A DNA stretch of 64,000 nt from Cryptomeria japonica (GCF_030272615.1 NC_081407.1:374143087-374207086), one strand, 5' to 3'. Numbered from the stretch's first letter, positions 34,901 through 47,236 are shown. Notes: generated by a model not told the origin, from the letters alone. Numbers and translations are program-made.

Positions 34901-35410
34901 ACACCATATGACCCCTTAAGACACCAAATTGTGTTGTTAGGGGTCATATAGTGTCCTAAGGGGTCACAGGACTCAATATGACCCCTATGGACACAATAGG
35001 AACCATAACGACCCAATATGGTGTCATAAGAGGTCATATGTTGTCCTTAGGGGTTATATGGTGTCCCATGACCCCTTAGGACACCATATGACCCATAACC
35101 ACACAATTTGGTGTCTTAAGGGGTCCTATGGTGTCCTAAGGGGTTGTAGGACACAATATGACACCTAAGGACAACATACGACCCCTTATGACACCATATT
35201 GGGTCGTTATGGGTCCTATGGTGTCTTAAGGGGTCATATTGTGTCCTATGACCCCTTAAGACAACATATTGTGTCATGGGACCTCTTAAGACACCAAATT
35301 GTGTCATTATGGGTCATATTGTTTCCTAAGGGGTCGTAGGACACAATATGACCCCTTAGGACACCATAAGAACCATAACGACCTAATACGGTGTCATAAG
35401 GGGTCGTATG
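31926..35410. repeat. Short-palindrome satellite array, left part
   Basis: About 3.5 kb built almost wholly from a ~22-25-bp module, GGTGTCCTAAGGGGTCATAT, and its reverse complement, in mixed order. CATATG, CCTAAGG and CCTTAGG palindromes are frequent. A higher-order unit of about 170-200 bp is visible from the phrase 'ttatgggtcctatggtgtcc' (for example near 33040, 33204 and 33377). Long Pro/His/Tyr-rich frames are open on both strands because the module lacks stops. The array resumes at 43008 beyond Copia-1. Confidence 0.95.
35406..35410 (+). repeat. Target-site duplication of Copia-1 (left)
   Basis: GTATG directly before the LTR terminus TGATAACTTA; repeated directly after the other LTR at 43008-43012. 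Confidence 0.9.
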
Positions 35411-37022
35411 TGATAACTTAATGATGAACAAATAGTACCAAACCGATACTGAGAGGGGGGGTGAATCAAAACAGACAAAAGCACAAGCTTAAACCAGTAT
35501 GTCAGCAGACACTATGTATTGACAGACAAACAATAAAACTGTTCTGTCAACAGAGTTCAATCGACAAAACCCAGAATAACTGAGACAAGCATAGACCGGT
35601 TGACACTTATCTTTTCATAAAATCTAACCCTTCATTTCCACTTCACCCTAATGCATGAACAGGTAATCTACCATCACATATGTATATATTACTGCAAGAT
35701 CAACATGCATCACTGCTTAACAAGAAAAAAAAATCATAACATCACATGAAGAAAACATCACACTTGACACACATATTTTTCATGTGGAAACCCAACTGGG
35801 AAAAACCATGGTGGGAATGAATACCCACAAGCTTGTTTTTGAACTCTTTGGAAGTCCACTCTATTAGGAGCCTTGTCCAATTAAAGACAGATACAATAGG
35901 TTTTGCTAGGAACCGATCCTGTTAGGGATCACTCAGTTAAGGGATGGCTACAATACCTGGTTAAGGGTTAAACCTTGTTAGAGGATTTCAAGAACTTAGT
36001 AGCTAAAGGAGATCAATGACTTAGTAGATTCGAGTTACCCTGTTAAAGGATTTTCAACAAGCCAGTTAAGGCTACCCTGTTAGGGGATTTCACAACTATT
36101 GAAGTGGTTAAAGATCAATAGGTATATCAATGACCTAATAATAGCACTCAATGCCAATGTAGATCCACTTAAGCTCCTCTTCACCTTCTGCACTTACACT
36201 CTGCAGATATGACTTCTCTCCTTTGGTCTGGAAAGAATCACATATCTCTTCTCTTAGATACACACACAACTTTTGCCAACAACCTCTGGAAGAATCACAA
36301 CATCGACCTTATAGGACAACAGATAGGTCAGTAGCATAAACCCTAAACCCTAAACCTGATAGGTTAAGGAATTCAAACGGTTCAATCTTGGTCATTGAGC
36401 ATACTACATTAAATGCAACAGTCTTGATCCAATCTCAAGACATTCTCCATCGTTTGTTTTCCACCGATTTCATGGCGCCTGATAACCCATCACACGTTAT
36501 CACTGTTTACAGACTTCGCACATTCCTGACGTAGATAGGAACAATCTCCTTCATACAATATCCTTCACGCGCACAAGGCTTACATGGAAACATGATCTGT
36601 TCATTGTTATCATGCTAACTCATCACACAAAGTCACTAGTTGAGCCACATAGGCTTGAAGCACTCCAACTGGAAACCCTGAAGTTGAGACCACCAACTGG
36701 TAGTCATACACCGCTTCCATGTGTCGGTTCCCATAACCTTATGTTGGTTCATCTTTAAACAAACATGCCGCTTCACTTTGGCACAAATGTCGGTTCACAG
36801 TGAATGTCGGTTGACAGTGTTATACTGGTCAGTTCACAGTGTTATACTGGTTCTTCTTCTCTTCATCATATTGACATTAATGACAACACACAATGTCATT
36901 ATGTCCTCATACCGGTTCACAGTTCACAGTGTTATACTGGTTCTTCTTCTCTTCATCATATTGACATCAATGACAACACACAATGTCATTATGTCCTCAT
37001 ACCGGTTCACATAATGCCAACA
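35411..37022 (-). repeat. Copia-1 3' LTR
   Basis: 1612 bp. In element orientation it starts TGTTGGCATT (37022) and ends AAGTTATCA (35411). Contains a plant copia signature (GTGGTTTTT...GGGTTTCCAC, about 35770-35810), two AAACCCT telomere-like copies (about 36340-36357) and an internal 90-bp tandem duplication (36833-37012). Confidence 0.95.
36833..37012 (+). repeat. 90-bp tandem duplication inside the LTR
   Basis: 'gttatactggttcttcttct' occurs at 36841 and 36931. The other LTR holds the same duplication (about 42825-42995), so it predates the insertion. Confidence 0.9.
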
Positions 37023-37034
37023 ATCTCCCCCTTT
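37023..37034 (-). other. Copia-1 polypurine tract
   Basis: AAAGGGGGAGAT abuts the 3' LTR start and would prime plus-strand DNA synthesis. The same sequence precedes the LTR at 59662. Confidence 0.9.
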
Positions 37035-37224
37035 GGCATTGATGGAAATATACAAAGATATCTCTCCACTTCACATCTTCTCCCCCTTTGACAACAATGC
37101 CAAATTGGAGGCACAAGCTTCCCCGTTCCATTATGCTGCTCCCCCTAAGGAGTAGCATCCTTCAACACGTCAGTCCAAAAAGAAATGACTATTGCAATAC
37201 CTGACTGATGTGGAGAAAATACTT

Positions 37225-39222
37225 TTAGTTCACCTCCTGAAGGCGCAAAACCCCCAATTCACCTCTTAAGTACATAAATGTAGTCTTTGGGAGAGGCTTG
37301 GTGAATATGTCTACTAACTGCTCCTTACTGGAAACATGTTCCAGTGCAATCTCTTTGTTCTGAACCTTTTCCCTCAATAAATGATATTTAAGCTCAAAGT
37401 GCTTGGTCCTAGAATGTAAAAGCAGATTCTTTGAAATATTGATAGCACATGTGTTATCACAGAATATGCTTACCAGTTTAGATACAAGAACTTTGAAGCC
37501 ATTTAATACATGCTTCATCCAGATTGTCTGAGTGCAGTTCATGAAGGCTGCAACATACTCTGCTTCCGCTGTAGACTGGGAGATACAACTCTGCTTCTTA
37601 CTCATCCATGAGACCAGTCTACCACCGAGAAAGAATGCACCACCGATTGTGCTCTTTCGGTCATCCACATTACCTGCCCAATCAGCATCTGTAAATACTT
37701 TCAGGTTGAAATCATTGCTATATGGGTACCACAATTCATAGTCAATTGTTCCCTTTAGATACCTAAGAATCTGCTTGACTGCAACCAAGTGGGATTCTCT
37801 TGGACTCTTCTAGAACCTTGCAGTAATGCCAACTGCATGTGCAATATCCAGTCTGCTATGCACTACATAATGCAACTTACCAATCATTGATCAGTATTCC
37901 TTCTCATCAACCAATGCTGACTCATCCTCTTTGGATAGTTTACAACCGGTCACCATCGGTGTACCAACCAATTTGCTATCTTCCATGCCAAAGGTCTTCA
38001 ACACCTCTTTGACATACTTGGAATGAGTGATAAAGATTCCATCTTTCATCTACTGAATCTGTAGTCCAATGAAGAACTTAATCCCCCCTATGAGTGACAT
38101 CTCAAACTCCTTCATCTCATCTGCAAACTCATGACTTATCTTGTCATCTCCACCAAAGATAATGTCATCAACAAATACCTCACAGATCAGAATCTAATCT
38201 CCTTCAGTTTTCAAGTAGATATTACTATCTTCACTTGTTCTCTCAAATCCAATTTTCATAAGATGGGAGTGCAGATGTTCATACCATGCTCTAGGTGTCT
38301 GCTTTAGACCATATAAGGCTTTATGTAGCTGACACACCATGTCATTGTCTTCTGATAGGGCAAACCCATTTGGTTGCTCTATATACACTTCCTCCTCAAG
38401 TACACCATTTAGGAATGCAGATTTTACATCCATTTGATATACTTTAAATCCTTTAAAGGCTACATATGCAAGAAGCATACAAACTCCTTCCAATCTGGCT
38501 ATAGGTGCAAAATTTTCTTGATAGTCTTCTCCTTCTTCTTGGGCATATCCTTTACACACCAGTCTGGCTTTGTTTCTAATCACCATGCCATCCTCATTCA
38601 GCTTGTTTCTGAAAACCCATTTGGTACCAATGACATTTTTATGCTCCAGTCTGGGTACCAAGGACCATGTACCATTTTTCTCTATCTGGTCAAGTTCCTC
38701 TTCCATAGCCTTGATCCAATCTTCATCTTTATGTGCCTCTTTGAATGACTTAGGCTCAAATTCAGAGATCAAACATGAGCTTTCTCTGACTCTTCTTCTT
38801 GTAAGGATTCCAACATCCTTATCTCCTATGATCTGCTTAGGATCATGATTCAGCTTGACATACTGAGGAATGGTCTTAACAGATTCCTCTTGCTTTTCTT
38901 GTTCATCCTCATCTCCATCAGTATCAGCATCAACATCTGCTGGTGTAGGAACACTGTTATTGGTACTTGGTTGACTGACAACCGGTTCCCAGAAGGTTAC
39001 AATTGGTTCATTTATCACTTGCTCACTGCTAGTTTCCTTAGTTTTCTCAGAGGTTTCATCAACTCTTACATTAATACTTTCCATAATTCTCTGAGTCTTG
39101 TTATTAAAACACTTGAGAGCTTTGCTCTTGGTAGAATACCCTAGGAATATTCCCTCATCACATTTTGAATCAAATTTACTCTGGTGTTCACTCCTCTTGA
39201 TGTAACATTTGCTACCAAACAC
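37225..39222 (-). pseudogene. Copia-1 integrase C-terminus, reverse transcriptase and RNase H
   Basis: From 39222 down: [16 protein letters not shown] (integrase tail), then RT motifs [43 protein letters not shown] and [12 protein letters not shown]. The active-site box is FVDD (38164-38175) instead of YVDD and lies after an in-frame TAG. More stops follow near 38050, 37890 and 37810. RNase H (37225-37788) is open: KVFTDADWAGNVDDRKST, SCISQSTAEAEYVA and IFCDNTCAINISKN retain the acidic residues, and the end is IFTKPLPKTTF. It would copy the element RNA into DNA, but it is broken by stops. Confidence 0.92.
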
Positions 39223-40342
39223 TCTAAAGTAGCTAACAACAGGTGTCTTACCGGTCTAATACTCAAAAGGTGTTTTATCCTTACCTTTCTTGATGAGTAC
39301 CCGGTTCATTGTGTAGACTGCAGTGCTCACCACTTCTCTCCAAAAGGTGTGAGCTACCTTTCCTTGAATCAATATGGTTCTAGCTGCTTCAACCACAGTT
39401 CGGTTATTCCTCTCTACTGTGGAGTCCGAGGAGTAGATAGTTGCCTCTTGATGCCATGTTCTTCATAGTACTTGTTGAATTCACCGGAAGTGAATTCCCC
39501 TCCTTGATCAGTTCTCAGGCACTTGATCCTTTTACCGCTTTCCTTCTCCACTAATGCTCTGAAGGATTTGAACTTCCCAAAAGCTTCAGACTTATCTTTC
39601 AAGAATGTGACCCACATCATTCTTGAGCAGTCATCAGTGAGAATCATGAAGTACCTATCACCCTGCACACTTCTAGTTTTCATAGGACCACACAAGTCAG
39701 TATGCACAAGATCAAGCAAATTGTCAGCAATGAAAGGTTAACCTTTAAAGGTTGAGGAAGACATTTTCCCCAATTGGCACTCTCTACACAAGGTATTATC
39801 CAGTTTGCTTAGCATCGACAACCCTCTAACTGCCTTGATCTTACTAGCCTTCACAATGTTATCAAAGTTTACATGACAAATCTCCTATGCCATATCCAGC
39901 TATCATCAAATTTAGCCATAAGACATGTACTTATATTTGCATTTAGCTGAAATAAGTTACCTTTGGTCTGCATGCCAATGGCCACTAGTTCACCATTCTT
40001 TCCTTTGATTCTACACACTCCATTCCTGAATTCCAGAGTGAGACCATTGTCATTCAGTTGGGAAGCACTCAGAAGGTTGTGTCTGAGACTATCAACCCAA
40101 TATACATTGTCAACACTACTCTTTCCATTCAGAGAGATGGACCCTCTACCTTTGACCATGCATGGTGCATCATTTCCAAAGCGAACCACACCACCATCAT
40201 ATTCTTCCAAGGATAGAAACTTGCTCTGGTCACCAGTCATATGGTGAGAACAACCACTATCAATGATCCACTCATTGGAATTATCAAACTGGGAGACAAG
40301 AGCCTTCTTGTCTGACACATCTTCCTTGACAACAACAAACAC
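39223..40342 (-). pseudogene. Copia-1 protease and integrase
   Basis: The protease site WIIDSGCSHHMTGD lies near 40222-40266 (157-codon open segment to 39869). GAG-pre-integrase follows with FRNGVCRIKGKNGELVA. The integrase zinc finger is interrupted by a frameshift at WIWHRRF; CRECQLGKM follows in another frame. The catalytic core has LLDLVHTDLCGPMK and CLRTDQGGEF (39414-39719). The final glutamate region VERNNRTVVEAART (about 39370-39420) is out of frame after a small deletion that removes part of the usual 'TPQQNGVVERN' stretch. Confidence 0.88.
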
Positions 40343-40414
40343 AATGTCTTCATTTTCTTCATCCTCTGATTACTCATCTATGACACCTTCATCAACTACC
40401 ACAAAACAGTTTCT

Positions 40415-41305
40415 CTAGTTTCCTCCTTTGAATTTCTTGAACCTTTCCAGTTTGTCCTTGTTATCACCATTAGGACAATTCACAGCAATATGTCCTATCC
40501 GGTTGCAAGAAAAACATTTCAAAGGAAGCTTACCTTTGTATTTATTGGTTCCTTTAGGGAGTTTCCTTGCAAGAAGAGCTTCAAACTCCATTAGAAATTC
40601 CTTATCATCCATTACTCTACCTTGTCTTGTTTCAAAACTAGTGCTTGCTTCTTTTCCTTTTTTGGATGGTATAGTGGAAGCTTTAAAAGCTGATTCAGTC
40701 TTTTGAACACTACCATCAAAACTATTTAGCTCATAAGTTGTCAACTTTGCAATGATGGAGTCTAGGGATACCTTAGTCTTGTCTATTGATCTCAGCTCTT
40801 GAATAGCAACAACCCTTATTGCATAGACCGACAATAGGGATCTCAAGACTTTGCTTACCATAGTGGAATCTTCCATTTTACCACCTGCACTCTTGATATC
40901 TCCAACAATAGTTTTGATTCTTATACCATACTATTGAATGGTCTCACCTTCAACCATATGCATGTCTTCAAACTTCCCTCTAAGGCTTTCTTCCTTAGCT
41001 TGTTTTACATGCTCATCACTGCCATAGATATTTTCAAGAGTATCCCATACCTCTTTGGGATTTACCTTATCTTGGACATCAATGAACTAAATATCAGATA
41101 AACTACTAATTAGGGCTTCCATGACTTGCCCATTCTCCTGCATTTCTCTCTTTTGATCATCGGTGAGAGTACTGGTAGGGGCAACATAGGCATTCTCAAC
41201 ATAGCTCCAGTGTTGAGCACCCATGCTTCTAATGAATATCTTCATTCTGTCTTTCCATATACTGAAGTTTTCTCTGTTAAACTTTGGACCTTCCCTCTTC
41301 ATCAT
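40415..41305 (-). pseudogene. Copia-1 gag
   Basis: Starts MMKREGPKFNRENFSIWKD at 41305, as typical for a plant copia gag; stops break it near 41087 and 40930. It resumes at 40876 (MVSKVLRSLLSVYAIRV) and ends with a CCHC zinc knuckle CFSCNRIGHIAVNC (40475-40516). It would form the particle and bind element RNA. Confidence 0.88.
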
Positions 41306-41362
41306 TAGACTGGGATCTTTACCTCAAGCGGTTAAGCTTATAACACAAAGGACCTGGAGGAC

Positions 41363-41374
41363 GCTCTGATACCA
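41363..41374 (-). other. Copia-1 primer-binding site
   Basis: TGGTATCAGAGC in element orientation, two bases from the 5' LTR. It is the standard plant copia site complementary to the 3' end of initiator methionine tRNA. Confidence 0.92.
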
Positions 41375-41376
41375 AT

Positions 41377-43007
41377 TTATAACTTAATGATGAACAAATA
41401 GTACCAAACCGATACTGAGAGGGGGGGGGGGGTGAATTAGTACAGACAAAAGCACAAGCTTAAACCGGTATGTCAGCATACACTATGTATTGACAGACAA
41501 ACAGTAACACCGTTCTGTCAACAGAGTTCAACCAGCAAAACCCAGAATAACTGAGACAAGCATAGACCGGTTGACACTTATCTTTTCATAAAATCTAACC
41601 CTTCATTTCCACTTCATGCTAATGCATGAACAGGTAATCTACCATCACAAATGTACATATTACTACAAGATCAACATGCATCACCGCTTAACAGAAAACA
41701 ATCATAACATCATATGAAGAAAACATCACACTTGACACACATATTTTTCACGTGGAAACCCAACTGGGAAAAACCACGGTGGGAATGAATACCCACAAGC
41801 TTGTTTTTGAACTCTTTAGAAGTCCGCTCTGTTAGGAACCTTGTCTGGTTAAAGACGGATACAATAGGTTATGTTAGAAACCAATCCTGTTAGGGATCAC
41901 TCGGTTAAGGTATGGCTACAATACCCGGTTAAGGGTTAAACCCTGTTAAAGGTTACCTTGTTAGAGGATTTCAAGAACTCAGTAGCTAAAGGATATCAAT
42001 GACTCAGTAGCTTCGAGTTACCCTGTTAAAGGATTTTCTACAAGCCGGTTAAGGCTACCCTGTTAGGGGATTTCACAACTATTGAAGTGGTTAAAGATCA
42101 ATAGGTATATCAATGACCTGATAATAGCACTCAATGCCAATGCAGATCCACTTAAGCTCCTCTTCACCTTCTGCACTTACACTCTGCAGATATGACTTCT
42201 CTCCTTTGGTCTGGCAAGAATCACGTATCTCTTCTCTTAGATACACACACACAACTTTTGCCAACAACCTCTAGAAGAATCACAAAATCGACCTTATAGG
42301 ATAACAGACAGGTCAGTAGCATAAACCCTAAACCCTAAACTTGTTAGGTTAATTAATTCAAATGGTTCAATCCTGACCGTTGAGCATACTGCATTAAATG
42401 CAATAGTCTTGATCCAATCTCAAGACATTCTCCATCGTTCGTTTTCCACCGATTTCATGATGGCTGATAACCCATCACACGTTATCACTGTTTACGGACT
42501 TCACACATTCTCGAGGTAGATAGGAACAATCTCCTTCATGCAAGATCCTTCACACGCATAAGGCTTATGTGGCAACATGATCTATTTATTGTTACCATGC
42601 TAACTCATCACACAAAGTCACCGGTTGAGCCACACAGGCTTGAAGCACTCCAACCAGAAACCCTGAAGTTGAGACCACCAACCGGTAGTCATACACCGCT
42701 TCCATGTGCCGGTTCCCATAACCTTATGCCGGTTCATCTTTAAACAAACACGTCGCTTCACTTTGGCACAAATGCCAGTTCATAGTGAATGCCAGTTCAT
42801 AGTGTTATACTGGTTGGTTCACAGTGTTATACTAGTTCTTCTTCTCTTCATCATATTGACATTAATGACAACACACAATGTCATTATGTCCTCATACCGG
42901 TTCACAATTCATAGTGTTATATTGGTTCTTCTTCTCTTCATCATATTGACATCAATGACAACACACAATGTCATTATGTCCTCATGCTGGTTCACATAAT
43001 GCCAACA
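41377..43007 (-). repeat. Copia-1 5' LTR
   Basis: 1631 bp, the counterpart of 35411-37022, with many substitutions, small indels and a longer C/G run (about 41422-41432). The inner terminus reads TTATAACTTA instead of TGATAACTTA on the plus strand. Confidence 0.95.
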
Positions 43008-43744
43008 GTATGTTGTCCTTAGGGGTCACATTGTGTCCTATGACCCCTTAGGACACCATATGACCCCTAAGGATACAATTTGGTGCCTTAAGGGGTCATA
43101 TGGTGTCCTAAGGGGTGGTAGGACACAATATGACCCCTTAGGACACCATAGGAACCATAACAAAATAATATGGTAGCATAAGGGATTGTATGTTGTCCTT
43201 AGGGGTCATATGGTGTCCCATGACCCCTTAGGACATGATATGACCCGTAATGACACAATTTGGTGTCTTAAGGGGTCATATGGTGTCCTAAGGGGTTGTA
43301 GGACACAATATGACCCCTATGGACACCATAGGACCCATAACAACCCAATATGGTGTCATAAGAGGTTGTATGTTGTCCTTAGGGGTTATATTATGTCTTA
43401 CGACCCCTTAGGACACCATATGATCCCTAATGACACAATTTGGTGTCTTAAGGGTTCATATGTTGTCCTAAGGCATTGTAAGAAACAATATGACCCCTAT
43501 GGACACCATCGGACCCATAACAACCCAATATGGTGTCATAAGAGGTCGTATGTTGTCCTTAGGGGTCATATGGTGTCCCATGACCCCTTAGGAAATCATA
43601 TGACCCCTAACGACACAATTTGGTGTCTTAAGGGGTCATATGGTGTCCTAAGGGGTCCTAGGACACAATATGACCCCTAAGGACAACATACGATCTCTTA
43701 TGACACCATATTGGGTTGTGATGGGACCTATGGTGTCATATTGT
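43008..43744. repeat. Short-palindrome satellite array, right part
   Basis: Begins with the duplicated GTATG and continues the same GGTGTCCTAAGGGGTCATAT modules as 31926-35410. Copia-1 split one array of about 4.2 kb. Confidence 0.95.
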
Positions 43745-43758
43745 GTCTCTCTCCCTCT

Positions 43759-43795
<37 letters not shown>

Positions 43796-43886
43796 TTCCC
43801 ACTTCCCCCTCTCTCCCCTAATATCTCTCTCTGCCTCCCCTGATCTCTCTCTCTCTCTCTCCCATAATCTCTCTCTCTCTCTCTCT
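43745..43886. repeat. CT-rich block at the right edge of the array
   Basis: (CT)n runs with 'cctaatatctctctc', mirroring the GA block at 31738-31925. It ends directly against sequence homologous to the upstream flank of the transposase-like relics ('ctctctaaaatatgag'). Confidence 0.85.
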
Positions 43887-43998
43887 AAAATATGAGTAAT
43901 AAAATCAAATATCTAATTTCTGTCATTGCCATTAATGTGGCAACAGTAAAAAAAAAGGTAGCAATGGGAAAAAAATTTGGGACACAAATTTATACATT

Positions 43999-44018
43999 AA
44001 AATCGGATATCCGATTTT
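43999..44018. repeat. Perfect 20-bp palindrome
   Basis: AAAATCGGATATCCGATTTT, located upstream of relic copy 2 at a position similar to the GATATC-rich inverted repeat upstream of copy 1. Confidence 0.9.
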
Positions 44019-45026
44019 TGTAAATAAAAAAGAGCCTTGTGGGCCATTTTGTGGATTCCAACAGCCCACAGTCTGCATATTCTGTTTTCTGTTGACAATC
44101 ACAGGTTTTCAGATAGGTTGAGACAAATTTGTGCTTTTGAGAGATTCTTAAAGTCAAATCTTACATGGTCAATCATTTAGGAGCATCTTTGTGGAGGTAA
44201 ATGGGGAGTAGTAGTGATCGGAAGTCTAAATGCAAAAGAAAACTTTCAAATGACCAAATTGAAGTGTATAGAGAAAGAGATAGAGAAGGTCATAGGAGGA
44301 GAAGGCAAGGTATGTTAAATATTGCTAATGTTACTTCAAGTGAAGAGGAAATTGAATTTGAAAATGTGTCACAAGTTATTGAAAATGAAAATGTAGATTT
44401 TTAAAGTGAAAATTTTGAAAATGTTGAATATGTTGAAAGTGATAATAAAAATGCTCAACATGTGGAAAATTTTGACATAGGAGGTGAACATGTGGAAAAT
44501 TTTGATATTAGAGGTGAAAATGTGGAAAACTTTGACATTGAAGGTGGAATTGCTCAACCAAGTGGACAATATGTAACACCTAATTACTTTAGAAAAGAAG
44601 ACCCTCTCATGGATGAAAGACAAATTCCAAATCCAAGACCTTCAAGAACCCCAAAATGGTTACTTGAAATTGATGAGAACATTATTGTGAATCTTGAAGG
44701 CAAGAGGTCAACAAGAACCGTTCGATTGTGGGCTACACAAATTTTCGACCAAAATTTTAGCAATAAGACATTGACCGAGCAATGCCAGCTCTTTGTTCAA
44801 TTGCTAAAGATGATAAAGATGAGACCATTGCTCAAAAAATTGAAGATTCGTATGAACAAGAAGATGGAGAGAAATTTTATTATTGCCAAAAATCTATTTG
44901 ACACTCTCAATTCTATTGGAAAGAATACCAAAGAAAGAGATAAGAGAGCCGCTCGAAGAGTGATTACAACCTCCTTAGTAAGCCATCAATTGAGGAAGGC
45001 TCGTCAAATGAGACAAGCTTGTGTTG

Positions 45027-45031
45027 ATTTT
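45027..45031 (+). repeat. Target-site duplication of Copia-2 (left)
   Basis: ATTTT immediately before TGTGGGATTT; repeated at 51694-51698 after the other LTR. Confidence 0.85.
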
Positions 45032-45479
45032 TGTGGGATTTTGCCAAGATCAAGGGTACAATGAAAAGCATAAAAGAGAGACAAAAGAATGACAAGAACA
45101 AACTGTATTCTCATCAATATGCAAATGATCAACTGGATTAACCAATACAATGAATATGAGCCTGCTTTATATAGGCAAGGCCGTATGGATATACAAGCAC
45201 ACAATCATGACATGTGGCTCAATGAGAAACAAGGGTAGGTAAGAAATACTAGGGGTAGTTAGGAGAAATATAATATTCCACAAGAGGTGGATGACCCACC
45301 AAATGTGGAGTGTAACAACAAAATAAGACCACAAAAGGTGGAATTTATCCTACAAGCTATATCACTATGTGCACACTTCCATAAGTGTCTCATATCCAAA
45401 CTACGATGAGATGCATTATCCTAAGTTAACTTAAGTAAAGTGTAATAATATCCATGATGAATATTTATTTACACCAACA
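45032..45479 (-). repeat. Copia-2 3' LTR
   Basis: In element orientation TGTTGGTGTAAATA...AATCCCACA. Contains a TATATAAA promoter box (45166-45173, minus strand). A polypurine tract, AAGGGGGGG, abuts it at 45480-45488. Confidence 0.92.
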
Positions 45480-45793
45480 CCCCCCCTTAAGTGCAACTTA
45501 GGGGAATGAAGACTCAAGTCAACAACGCAAGATGGGTCTCAGCTACTAGGCCATGATAGGTAGCCATGTACAAAATGCAAATGCAAGCAAAACTATGCAA
45601 TGAAATCTCTCAAAAATGGAGAAAGGGAGAAAAACCAGTGGGAAAAAACTCCCCCCCAAAAGAGAGATGAATGTACAAAAGACTCTCAAGGAAGAAGGAC
45701 AAAACCTCAAAGAGGAAAAAGTCCCCCACATAAGAGAGGAAGGAGAAGTTAGCTGAACCCCCCTAATGAGACATCCCTCACCCCCAAGAGAGC

Positions 45794-47236
45794 TCACAAT
45801 TGTTGGAACTTACTCTCAGTGAAAGGTTTGGTAAAGATGTTAGCAACCTGCTCCGTTATAGGACAATATTGCAAATCAATGACTTGCTCCTGAATCAGCT
45901 CCCGGATATAGCACATATGGATCTTGATGTGTTTGGTCCATTGATTGTGGATCAGGTTCTTTGAGATTGCAATAGCACTCTGATTGTCACAATGTAGAAC
46001 TGACAGTCGTGGAGTGGTGAACCCAAACTTTGTGAGAATCTGCTGAAGCCAAATGGTCTCAGTTGCTACATTAACAACTCTGCGATACTCAGCCTGAGTC
46101 GAAGAGAGAGCAATAGCATGTTGCTTCTTTCTCTTCCAACAAATGGGTCCTAAACCAAGGTGAAAACTGTAACCTAAAGTAGACTTACAATCATCAAGAT
46201 CGCTAGCCCAATCGGAGTCCGTGTAACCAACCAAGCGAAGTCTTATGCCTACTGCATAGTGAATCCCAAAGTCATGTGTACCCTAGATGTAATGAAGGAT
46301 GCATTTGGTGGCTTTCCAATGAAGCTCATGTGGTTCCTGCATGAAATAGGAAACCATGCCAACTGCAAATGAAATATCAGGGCATGTATGAGTCAAGTAA
46401 ATGAGACTACCCACAAGCTGACGATACAATGTGGCATCAATTGGTGGAGAAGAACATCAAGCCCCAAGCTTGACTCTTGAAAGAAAGGGAGTCAGGGCAG
46501 GCTTACAATCAACCATATGAAAGTGTGCAAGTAGATCAAGAGCATACTTGGGCTACGATAGTGTAATCCTAGAAGATGACTGTGAAATCTCTATCTCGAG
46601 AAAATAGTGCAAAAGACCAAACTCAGTCATAGCAAATTTTTCATGCAAAGCAGATTTGACACTGCTAATGATGGATGCGGTGCTCCCTGTAATGATCAAA
46701 TCATCAACATAGAGCACAAGTATCAAGTGAGAGTCATCCTATCGCAAAATGTAGACATTCGGATCATAATGATACCTGGTGAAACCTATTGAGAGAAGAA
46801 AGGAATCCATCTTGGTGTACCAAGCCCTAGGGGCCTGCTTAAGGCCATAGAGAGATTTCCTCAGTCTGCAAACCAAGGAAGAATCCTAGATGAAACCTTG
46901 TGGCTGCTCCATATAAATGTCCTCGTCAAGATCCCCATGAAGAAAAGCACTCTTCACATCCATCTGATGTACAACCCAACCATGAGCTGTGGCAATAGAA
47001 AATGTCAAGTGAATGGAGTTCATCTTGGCTATAGGTGCAAAGGTCTCAGTATAGTCAACACCGGGAACCTGAGAGAAACCTTTCGCAACAAGTGAATCCT
47101 TATACTTATCCACACTACCATCCACTACAAACTTGGTCTGATAGATCCATGTGCATTGAACCATCATTCTCCCCTTAGGGAGAGGGACTAACTCCCATGT
47201 GTTGTTCCTCATCAAGGAACTATACTCTTCCTCCAT
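45794..47236 (-). pseudogene. Copia-2 reverse transcriptase and RNase H
   Basis: RT starts EEEYSSLMRNNTWELVPLPK (47236) with TWIYQTKF, DSLVAKGFSQVPGVDYTETF and [16 protein letters not shown], then a stop near 46885. The YVDD active site is at 46700-46711 in a further broken frame. RNase H (45794-46234) is open: VGYTDSDWASDLDDCKST, AIALSSTQAEYRRV and LHCDNQSAIAISKN keep the acidic residues; it ends NIFTKPFTESKFQQL. Confidence 0.9.

Larger units (their letters stand above)
35411..43007 (-). mobile_element. Copia-1: complete, inactive Ty1/copia retrotransposon
   Basis: 7.6 kb, minus strand, inserted in the short-palindrome array with a 5-bp duplication (GTATG). It has two LTRs of about 1.6 kb, a primer-binding site, a polypurine tract, and the copia domain order gag, protease, integrase, reverse transcriptase, RNase H. 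The frame is broken by several stop codons and small indels, and the LTRs differ at many positions, so it is old and not autonomous. Confidence 0.95.

Noticed and set aside
32136-35431. Protein-like frames in the short-palindrome array
   Set aside because: They exist in many frames on both strands, follow the repeat unit and contain no conserved domain beyond the repeat.
36340-36360. Telomere repeat AAACCCTAAACCCT
   Set aside because: Only two copies and it recurs in both Copia-1 LTRs, so it is element sequence, not a telomere.
38434-40706. Several ORFs of 60-104 codons on the plus strand within the copia elements
   Set aside because: They are antisense shadows of clearly recognised gag-pol domains.
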